Below, one piece after another: positions 44,003 through 50,234 of a stretch of 50,234 nt of DNA (the first letter of the stretch is position 1; every line of letters starts with the position of its first letter). The notes beneath the pieces are model-generated. The model did not search any database. It had not been told where the DNA came from and saw only the letters and a program-made list of their open reading frames with translations. The position numbers and the translations under genes are program-made. The stretch comes from Alteromonadaceae bacterium (GTDB lineage Bacteria; Pseudomonadota; Gammaproteobacteria; Enterobacterales; Alteromonadaceae). The stretch lies in contig WKFJ01000018.1 of assembly GCA_014872785.1 (NCBI GenBank), positions 1 through 50,234 of the forward strand. Reading direction: 5' to 3'.

Positions 44003-44893
44003 ATGCGAAGTATCATCGGTGTCTTTTCCGTGTTGGCCTATTTCATAAACACGGTTTTTTGGTTTATCCCCATTTTCTCCTTGTCATTCTTAAAATTGAT
44101 TCCCATTAAGCCGTGGCAGACGTTTATTTCATACATACTCGATGGCTGTGCATCCAATTGGATATCAGTAAATAATGTGAATCAAAAACTCACCGGCAAA
44201 ACCGACTGGGATGTAACCGGTGTTGGCCAACTAGAGCCAAAAGATTGGTATTTAGTCATCGCTAACCATCGCTCATGGGTCGACATATTAGTACTGCAAA
44301 GAATTTTTAACCGCAAAATTCCATTTCTGAAATTCTTCCTCAAACAACAACTCATTTGGGTGCCTTTTTTAGGCTTAGCTTGGTGGGCACTGGACTTCCC
44401 CTTTATGCGTCGATTTAGTAAAAAATATCTCGAAAAGCACCCTCACATGCGCGGCAAGGACTTAGAAAGTACTCAAAAGGCCTGCGAGAAATTCAAGTTT
44501 AAGCCCGTCAGTGTAATGAATTTCGTCGAAGGAACCCGAATAACAGATGAGAAACATGCCAAACAACAATCGGAATTTAACTATCTACTTAAACCTCGTG
44601 CGGGAGGCTTAGCTTTTGTGCTCAGTGCCATGCAGGAGAATTTACAAAAGTTAGTCGATGTAACCATTTACTATCCACAAGGTACCCCAACTTATTGGGA
44701 TTTTGTCTGCGGAAGGGTGAAAAAAATCGTGGTTCGCGTTAAGGTATTGTCAATTCAAGAACTTAGAGCATCGGGCGTTATCGCCACGGATTACTTCGAA
44801 AATCAGCAGCAACGGGAACGATTCCAATCCTGGTTGAACGAGCTTTGGAAAGCAAAAGACGACGATATCGCCGAACTCATATTAGAACAATAA
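44003..44893 (+). CDS. 1-acylglycerol-3-phosphate acyltransferase-like protein (first of pair)
   Basis: A 296-residue PlsC-family acyltransferase. The catalytic HX4D motif is NHRSWVD (motif I), and motif III is FVEGTRI. A membrane span lies at about 8-35. The pattern resembles E. coli YihG, a lysophosphatidic acid or related acyltransferase. It is followed two bases later by a second acyltransferase with similar sequence, so the pair is probably a recent duplication on the family scale. Confidence 0.88.
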   Translation: MRSIIGVFSVLAYFINTVFWFIPIFSLSFLKLIPIKPWQTFISYILDGCASNWISVNNVNQKLTGKTDWDVTGVGQLEPKDWYLVIANHRSWVDILVLQRIFNRKIPFLKFFLKQQLIWVPFLGLAWWALDFPFMRRFSKKYLEKHPHMRGKDLESTQKACEKFKFKPVSVMNFVEGTRITDEKHAKQQSEFNYLLKPRAGGLAFVLSAMQENLQKLVDVTIYYPQGTPTYWDFVCGRVKKIVVRVKVLSIQELRASGVIATDYFENQQQRERFQSWLNELWKAKDDDIAELILEQ

Positions 44894-44895
44894 TC

Positions 44896-45777
44896 ATGCC
44901 GATCATCATTTTTCCAATACACTTTACCTTGCAAATGTGCAACTTGGCACTGTGGGCAACCCTTGTTGTAACCTTTGGCATTATTAAGTTTATTGTGCCA
45001 TTCAAGTTCCTCAAACAACCTTTAAACTGGTTAATCACCAACTTTATGGCCATGTTTGGCATTATCAGTGTAGCAATTATTAAACTATTCAATCGCGCCG
45101 AATGGGACTATCGTACCAATGGTGATTTAAGCAAGGATAATTGGTACTTGCTAACTTCAAACCACTTGAGTTGTCTGGACATAATTCTATTAATAGAGTT
45201 TGCCGCCAAAAGAATACCCAGTCCTAAATTTTTCCTTAAACAAGAGCTCATTTGGCTTCCCTTCGTGGGTGTAGCGGCGTGGGCATTAGAAATGCCATTC
45301 ATGAAGCGCTACAGCCGAGCTTTTATAGAAAAGAACCCACATCTAAAGGGAAAGGATATAGAGACAACCCGCAAACACTGCAGTAAGTTCAAGGATTCAC
45401 CGACTACCATCATCAACTTTGTTGAAGGCACGCGTTTCAATCCGCAGAAGAAAGCATTGAAGAAAAGTTCGTTTGAAAACCTGCTGCCCCCCAAAGCAGG
45501 TGGTATTGCATTTACCTTCGCGGCTATGGGCGAGCTATTCACAAATGTGATTGATGTGACCCTGGTTTACCCCAAGAACCAGGGAGGCATTATGATGGAT
45601 TTGCTTTGCGGAAGGCTTGAAAAAGTTATTTTCCATGTTGACGTTCTGCCAATGACAGACGAACTCATTGGCGATTATTTTAATGATGATGAGTTCAGAG
45701 AGAGTTTTCAAAGCAACCTCAATCAACGATGGCTAGCAAAAGACGCAAAAATAACTGCACTTTTAGCGGAGCAATAA
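44896..45777 (+). CDS. 1-acylglycerol-3-phosphate acyltransferase-like protein (second of pair)
   Basis: A 293-residue paralogue of its neighbour. Motif I is NHLSCLD, with Ser-Trp-Val changed to Ser-Cys-Leu but His and Asp kept; motif III is FVEGTRF. It begins two bases after the first gene's stop, and a longer upstream in-frame reading would overlap that gene, so the ATG at 44896 is chosen. The membrane start IIIFPIHFTLQMCNLALW suggests one or two spans. It is followed at once by the mechanosensitive channel gene. Confidence 0.88.
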   Translation: MPIIIFPIHFTLQMCNLALWATLVVTFGIIKFIVPFKFLKQPLNWLITNFMAMFGIISVAIIKLFNRAEWDYRTNGDLSKDNWYLLTSNHLSCLDIILLIEFAAKRIPSPKFFLKQELIWLPFVGVAAWALEMPFMKRYSRAFIEKNPHLKGKDIETTRKHCSKFKDSPTTIINFVEGTRFNPQKKALKKSSFENLLPPKAGGIAFTFAAMGELFTNVIDVTLVYPKNQGGIMMDLLCGRLEKVIFHVDVLPMTDELIGDYFNDDEFRESFQSNLNQRWLAKDAKITALLAEQ

Positions 45778-45778
45778 A

Positions 45779-47041
45779 ATGAACGATTCAGCCTCTTTTC
45801 ACTTTGGCATCTGGGTACTCAATCTCCTTGCACAAAAGGGAGTAGAAGTCGCGCAGGAAAATATCTGGTTCGCGATTGCCAGCAGTCTTGTTGTCGTTCT
45901 GTTGAGTTGGGTTGGCTTCAAGGTTGCGCAACACGTACTTAGCACCAAAGTGATCAGAATCATATTAGCGACCAAGAACAAATGGGACGATGCACTTGAA
46001 CAGCACGGATTTTTCAAACGTATAGCACATGTCGTTCCCGCCGTTCTAATCCACTTACTCACACCGCTGTTTCTGTTTGAACAAGACGCCCTTTTAGTTG
46101 GACTACAAAAATTCGCGGTTATCTATTTAATTTTCACGGTAACTTGGTCAATTAGCGCTATATTCAACACCCTACAAGATGTGTACAACGAAACACGCTA
46201 CGCCAAACGCGTACCTATCACGGGTTTTGTTCAGGTAGGGAAGTTATTCGTCACTGTCATAGCGGTTTTACTGGTTATTGCTGAACTGTTAAACAAATCT
46301 CCACTCATCCTACTCTCAGGTTTAGGTGCAGTTACTGCTGTTATCATATTGGTGTTCAGAGACACCATTTTAGGGTTTGTTGCCGGCATCAATATCGTTG
46401 CCAATCGCACCGTAAACAATGGTGATTGGATAGAAATGCCCAAATATGGAGCTGATGGTACCGTGCTCGCGGTGGGACTAACCACAGTGAAAGTACGAAA
46501 CTGGGATAATACTATTTCGACTATTCCAACCTATGCACTTATGTCGGACTCGATGAAGAACTGGCGGGGCATGGAAGAGTCTGGTGGGCGACGTATCAAA
46601 CGCGCCATTCACATTGACGTCAATTCGATTAAATTCTGTAGCGAGGATATGCTGGGCAAGTTAGCCCAGTTGGAATTGCTTAACGATTATGTAACTAATA
46701 AGCGTGCGGAGATTAAGGCGCAACACGAAGCGCTAAAGAACCAACAGCTAGCCGATGTTAATCAGCGACAACTGACCAATGTTGGTACTTACCGAATTTA
46801 TCTCGAGCGATACTTAAAATCCCACCCGATGATCAATCAAAACTTAACACTTTTAGTTAGACAGTTGGCTCCAACGGAAAAGGGACTTCCGATTGAGTTA
46901 TATGCCTTTAGCAGTGACAAAGCGTGGGCGAACTACGAAGCGATTCAAGCGGATATTTTCGATCATGCACTTGCTATTATGCCTCTGTTTGAACTCAACG
47001 CATATCAGGCGATTAGCGACGCTCAATTTTGCAGGAAATAA
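45779..47041 (+). CDS. ybdG: MscS-family mechanosensitive channel (YbdG type)
   Basis: A 420-residue inner-membrane protein with five spans in the first 200 residues. The pore-lining and cytoplasmic parts carry GLGAVTAVIILVFRDTILGFVAGI, GDWIEMPKYGADGTVLAVGLTTVKVRNWDN and GRRIKRAIHIDVNSIKF, and the end LPIELYAFSSDKAWANYEAIQADIFDH; all match E. coli YbdG closely. These channels open under membrane tension during osmotic downshock. Its ATG overlaps the end of the acyltransferase stop region by context (one base between), so it is the third gene of the unit. Confidence 0.93.
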   Translation: MNDSASFHFGIWVLNLLAQKGVEVAQENIWFAIASSLVVVLLSWVGFKVAQHVLSTKVIRIILATKNKWDDALEQHGFFKRIAHVVPAVLIHLLTPLFLFEQDALLVGLQKFAVIYLIFTVTWSISAIFNTLQDVYNETRYAKRVPITGFVQVGKLFVTVIAVLLVIAELLNKSPLILLSGLGAVTAVIILVFRDTILGFVAGINIVANRTVNNGDWIEMPKYGADGTVLAVGLTTVKVRNWDNTISTIPTYALMSDSMKNWRGMEESGGRRIKRAIHIDVNSIKFCSEDMLGKLAQLELLNDYVTNKRAEIKAQHEALKNQQLADVNQRQLTNVGTYRIYLERYLKSHPMINQNLTLLVRQLAPTEKGLPIELYAFSSDKAWANYEAIQADIFDHALAIMPLFELNAYQAISDAQFCRK

Positions 47042-47157
47042 GGATTTGTAATAAATCATCATATATTTTCATTATTTGTGCGGTAGACATCATTGCAAAT
47101 TAGTAGGAACTAAGTACAAACTATAAGCGTTTAATAAAGGCAACCATAAGAAAATCC

Positions 47158-47823
47158 ATGTCACATATACTCGTTGTAGAAGATAATCCAGATATTGCGT
47201 TACAAGTTCAGCGCTTTTTAGAAGCTAATAACTTCACCACTCACCACATAGTTAAAGGTGACGATGTCATTCCTTATGTGCGCGATAATAAACCAGACTT
47301 AGTGGTTATGGATTTAGTCATCCCAGGAAAAGATGGCGTGACGTGTTGTTCTGAAATTCGCGAATTCTCCAATGTGCCTATTATCATGCTAACGGGTAAA
47401 GCAGAAGAGATTGACCGCCTTATTGGGCTGGAAGCAGGAGCCGAAGACTACATGGGCAAACCGTTCAGCGCTGCAGAGTTAGTTATGCGTGTACAGGCTA
47501 TACTTCGCCGTACCAGTGACCACGTGTACTTCTCTATTTTCAGTGTCGATGAAGAAAAGCAGAAGCTTTCATACAAGGGTGAGGATATTCCATTGACTAC
47601 CCTTGAGTTTCATCTGTACAACTTGTTGTTCAAAAATCCCGAAAGAATTTACTCTCGTCAGCAAATTATCGACTTGGTGTATCCCAATATAAGAGACATT
47701 ACGGATCGTACAATCGACAGCCACATCAAGAACATTCGCAAGAAGTTAAAAGCTGCCGGCATTAAAGAAAACATAGTTGAATCAGTATACGGCGCAGGTT
47801 ATCGCTTTAGGTTGCCTCTTTAA
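47158..47823 (+). CDS. OmpR-family response regulator
   Basis: A 221-residue two-domain regulator. The receiver (about 1-118) has VVEDN, phosphoacceptor Asp52 in VVMDLVIPG, Thr near LTGK and Lys near GKPF. The C-terminal winged helix (about 130-221) has TTLEFHLYNLLFKNP, DRTIDSHIKNIRKKLK and the final VYGAGYRF. No sensor kinase is adjacent. It stands alone before a terminator. Confidence 0.93.
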   Translation: MSHILVVEDNPDIALQVQRFLEANNFTTHHIVKGDDVIPYVRDNKPDLVVMDLVIPGKDGVTCCSEIREFSNVPIIMLTGKAEEIDRLIGLEAGAEDYMGKPFSAAELVMRVQAILRRTSDHVYFSIFSVDEEKQKLSYKGEDIPLTTLEFHLYNLLFKNPERIYSRQQIIDLVYPNIRDITDRTIDSHIKNIRKKLKAAGIKENIVESVYGAGYRFRLPL

Positions 47824-47853
47824 GCATAATCAGAACCAGACACTAGATTGAAG

Positions 47854-47878
47854 AACAGCTCCCATCGGAGCTGTTTTC
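47854..47878 (+). terminator. Terminator of the response-regulator gene
   Basis: AACAGCTCC (47854-47862) pairs with GGAGCTGTT (47867-47875) around CATC, followed by TTTTCG. It lies about 30 bases after the stop of the regulator gene. Confidence 0.8.
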
Positions 47879-47944
47879 GTTTGCGCTATTAATTTTCGAT
47901 TCACACGCTTACTATTACACTTGAGAAAAACAGGAAGGATTTCT

Positions 47945-48292
47945 ATGCGCAAGTTAACATTGCTACTCGCCACAATTCTGATGGTAGCTACCACAGATGC
48001 CAGAGAATTTGAAATTGACGCCAAAGGCAAAGCGAGAGGTTTAGTCAAATCACTTTTTACCAAACTGCATGCAACAAAGGTGGATAAGTCTATCGCCTAT
48101 TTAGCATTAAAGGGACGTGTAGATAGGGCTCAGTGCACCGTTATGCGTTTAAAAGATGATGACATGTACGCCTTTGAAATTATCAAGTTGGCTGTGACAC
48201 TCAATCACCCCATCGACGTTACGTTTTCTTATGCTGCTGACGACCAGAATAAAGACTGCGAAGTACAATCCGTCAGAATGGTAATGCGCTAA
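47945..48292 (+). CDS. Small secreted protein of unknown function
   Basis: A 115-residue protein. The first 20 residues are a signal peptide (cut near TTDAREFE). The mature part has two cysteines (AQCTVMR and KDCEVQS) that may form a disulfide, and mixes Lys and Asp. I recognise no family. AGGAAGGA lies at good distance before the ATG at 47945; an ATG at 47921 would add a short basic tail and lacks such a site. Confidence 0.7.
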   Translation: MRKLTLLLATILMVATTDAREFEIDAKGKARGLVKSLFTKLHATKVDKSIAYLALKGRVDRAQCTVMRLKDDDMYAFEIIKLAVTLNHPIDVTFSYAADDQNKDCEVQSVRMVMR

Positions 48293-48318
48293 GCAATAGC
48301 GACCACATTTTTATCTGT

Positions 48319-48852
48319 CTATTCAAATGGCGAGACTTGCATTCCCTGTAATTGATATCCGGTAGTCGCAATATCTGCGCTGTAGGTCTCTGTCGTCAAG
48401 ATGCCCGTTACCCATATTGCGTCATACAGGCTATCAACTGGAACAGGCTGTTCAAATTTTACGTATACCAGCTGATTTGAAGGTGGGGGCGGCACGTGGA
48501 TACAGGCGCCAAAGTAGGGAACCAATAGAAATTCAGTGAGCGCCTGATCGTCACCTTCTAGAGGCACTACAAAGCCTGGAATTTTGACGTATTGCTGGTT
48601 GAGCTCCGGGACAATAGGCGCATTGGGATTAAGCTGTGCCATTGGATTGTTGTGGTCAATCTCAGGTACCGTATCCAACGGTTCGAAATCAGCAGGGATA
48701 AGGTCTTCCCAATACAATTCCTTTGGTTCTTGATCGGTAACATCGATCACCGGCTTTTCTTCCGCTGTGACCACTGAAGGCGTAGTTGCTTCTTCCGGCG
48801 CCTTAATACAGGCAACTAAAAATATCGATAACAATAGAACGAGATACTTCAT
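48319..48852 (-). CDS. DUF3299 lipoprotein
   Basis: A 177-residue protein. The lipobox is LVAC with Cys15, so it is expected to be lipid-anchored. LYWEDLIPADF and then VKIPGFVVPLEGDDQALTEFLLVPYFGACIHVPPPPSNQ are the DUF3299 core as I recall it. Function is unknown. It starts 7 bases after the end of the MFS gene on the same strand, so the two probably form an operon. Confidence 0.85.
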   Translation of the reverse strand: MKYLVLLLSIFLVACIKAPEEATTPSVVTAEEKPVIDVTDQEPKELYWEDLIPADFEPLDTVPEIDHNNPMAQLNPNAPIVPELNQQYVKIPGFVVPLEGDDQALTEFLLVPYFGACIHVPPPPSNQLVYVKFEQPVPVDSLYDAIWVTGILTTETYSADIATTGYQLQGMQVSPFE

Positions 48853-48859
48853 AAATAGC

Positions 48860-50068
48860 TTAATTCGTTGTTTTAATTTGAGAGACTGTGAATGGATTCT
48901 TTATAGCGACATTCGCTTGATTTGGATCCTGCGGGATGTTTTGCGCCAATATCAATGAGCAAAAAGCGAAGCCAGCACCAATGAAAAACACCAAACTTGG
49001 CGAGGTTAACCAAACAATACCAAGAAGCGCAGGAATAATTACTGCGGCAATATGATTAATGGTGAAGCTTACCCCTGCGGTGGAGGCGATATCTTTTGGA
49101 TCGGCTATTTTTTGGAAATAGGTTTTAATGGCTATCGCCAATGCGAAAAACAAATGGTCAACAACAAAAAGTACACCGGCTAACAAGCCGTTTTCTACCA
49201 ACCCATAACTGATAAACAATAGTGTTAAGCCAATATATTCAAAGGTAAGCGCCGACTTTTCACCGACTTTGTGGATCCACTTGCCGATACTCGGTGCAAA
49301 CAACAAATTAAAAACATAATTAATCGCGAATAACAGGCTGATATCACCCACCGAATAGCCAAACTTTTCAACCATCATAAAGGCTGCAAACACCACAAAT
49401 ATTTGTCGTCTGGCGCCACTAAAAAAGGTCAGCATGTAAAACAACCAATACTGTTTACGCACCACCAGCTTTTTATGCTGCCCAGTGGCTTCCTTGAAGG
49501 TGGGAAAAAACAACCATAGCGCGCTGACCACGATAAGCCCTGCGCCTCCTGCGAGCATATACATGGCGTTGTAGCTGATTCCAAAAAACTCCATCAGTAT
49601 CCAGATAGCGCCATAAGCAAAAAGCGACGCAAAGCTCTTAACTGAAAGCTGTTTACCCATGAAATGGGCAGTCTTATCTTTATCGAGCCACTGGAGGGTG
49701 AGCGATTGATTAACGGTTTCAAAGTAGTGAAAGCCGATAGACATGAGAACCGTTGTGCAATAGAGGCCAATTTCAAAGGGAAACCATCCGGTAATTGCCA
49801 CACCAATGGACATTATCGCCAGTGAAAGCAGAGCAAAGGTTTGTTCTTTTAATACCAGTAAAACAAATACAGCCGTAAATGCTAAAAAACCAGGCACTTC
49901 ACGTAAGCTCTGTAATAGGCCAATTTCAGCGCCGCTAAACGCCGCTTTTTCGACCACAAAATTATTCAGCAAGGCGTTCCAGACAGAGAATGTCAGCGGC
50001 ATGACAAACGCCATAGCCAATAATAAGATTTCCGGGTTCTGGCGATATTTTTGAAGAATTGTTCTCAT
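48860..50068 (-). CDS. MFS transporter
   Basis: A 402-residue inner-membrane protein with twelve predicted spans (first about 12-32, last near 372-390). The halves are similar and a central loop follows the sixth span (FPTFKEATGQHKKLVVRKQ). The start MRTILQKYRQNPEILLLAMAF and wording such as YNAMYMLAGGAGLIVV fit MFS, but I cannot name the substrate. It is the first gene of a pair with the DUF3299 lipoprotein. Confidence 0.85.
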   Translation of the reverse strand: MRTILQKYRQNPEILLLAMAFVMPLTFSVWNALLNNFVVEKAAFSGAEIGLLQSLREVPGFLAFTAVFVLLVLKEQTFALLSLAIMSIGVAITGWFPFEIGLYCTTVLMSIGFHYFETVNQSLTLQWLDKDKTAHFMGKQLSVKSFASLFAYGAIWILMEFFGISYNAMYMLAGGAGLIVVSALWLFFPTFKEATGQHKKLVVRKQYWLFYMLTFFSGARRQIFVVFAAFMMVEKFGYSVGDISLLFAINYVFNLLFAPSIGKWIHKVGEKSALTFEYIGLTLLFISYGLVENGLLAGVLFVVDHLFFALAIAIKTYFQKIADPKDIASTAGVSFTINHIAAVIIPALLGIVWLTSPSLVFFIGAGFAFCSLILAQNIPQDPNQANVAIKNPFTVSQIKTTN

Positions 50069-50145
50069 GGCGACATGGTAGTGGATAAGCGTTACAAAAT
50101 AAATGACTCGCCGTATTTAGTGACTCTTACAGCGGAAGTAAAAAT

Positions 50146-50191
50146 CCACCTTCTAAAGAAGGTGGCTTTGTGTTTACTCCCTAAAAGGGAG
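50146..50191. other. Two hairpins at the right edge
   Basis: CCACCTTC (50146-50153) pairs with GAAGGTGG (50158-50165) around TAAA, and CTCCCT (50177-50182) with AGGGAG (50186-50191) around AAA. The first may be a terminator of a gene reading in from the left or right. Paired stable hairpins of this kind can also mark an IS200/IS605-type end, but the window stops too soon to tell. Confidence 0.35.
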
Positions 50192-50234
50192 CCTATGGTT
50201 CGAGGGATAGCTGAGCTTGTTCTTGTTTCTCGGC

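Noticed and set aside
1..50234. CRISPR arrays, prophage genes, toxin-antitoxin pairs and restriction systems
   Set aside because: I saw no regular short repeats with spacers and no protein of these families in either strand.

Overview
The window looks like a chromosomal core segment of a marine gammaproteobacterium of the Alteromonadales (Alteromonas, Glaciecola or Shewanella relatives). The evidence is the trmA-fabR-desaturase-sthA neighbourhood, cysJIH, the rpsF-rpsR-rplI-dnaB arrangement, and families typical of that group (DUF5610, TIGR03899, TIGR04219, DUF2333). I read about 53 protein-coding genes. There is no rRNA or tRNA gene, no CRISPR array, no prophage and no transposase gene.

Layout. 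1-2.5 kb: a promoter-like sequence pointing off the left edge, a membrane-anchored RRM protein, a DUF5610 protein and a 266-bp MITE-like element. 2.5-7.4 kb: trmA, fabR, a fatty-acid desaturase with a FabR-type operator just before its start, sthA and a small secreted protein. 7.5-11.5 kb: a UDG-family protein, a large receiver-DUF3369-GGDEF-EAL protein and a TIGR03899 protein. 11.5-15.8 kb: cysJIH (sulfate assimilation). 15.9-20.3 kb: a TIGR04219 barrel and DUF2333 pair, a psp operon without pspB, and two small-protein genes. 20.3-27.6 kb: nadE, dusA, an FkbM methyltransferase, an aldo/keto reductase, zur, a CheX-like protein, a YjbQ protein and a P-loop kinase. 27.6-32.6 kb: dnaB, an ECF sigma/anti-sigma/DUF4097 operon, and rpsF-rpsR-rplI without priB. 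32.7-38.7 kb: an anchored unknown, a DMT transporter, an SPFH-NfeD pair, miaE with a glycosyltransferase-like gene, a DUF985 cupin and a membrane protein. 38.7-43.9 kb: cydAB, a GbsR-type regulator, an orphan Hpt protein and an unusual NRAMP-family transporter. 44-50 kb: two tandem acyltransferases with a YbdG-type channel, an OmpR-family regulator, a small secreted protein, a DUF3299 lipoprotein and an MFS transporter.

Most interesting signal. The 1.2-kb stretch upstream of pspA carries two promoter regions, both reading left, with the same three-part layout. Each has a conserved 23-bp block, then an IHF-like 13-mer, then a sigma-54-type -24/-12 element, at nearly equal spacing. One precedes pspA. 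The other precedes an uncharacterised pair: a 91-residue secreted protein and a 42-residue single-span membrane protein. I infer that this pair is a new member of the phage-shock (PspF/sigma-54) regulon. No PspF gene lies in the window.

Limits. All family names come from reading motifs and overall sequence, with no database search. Start codons are uncertain where noted. Regulatory sites are pattern matches only.
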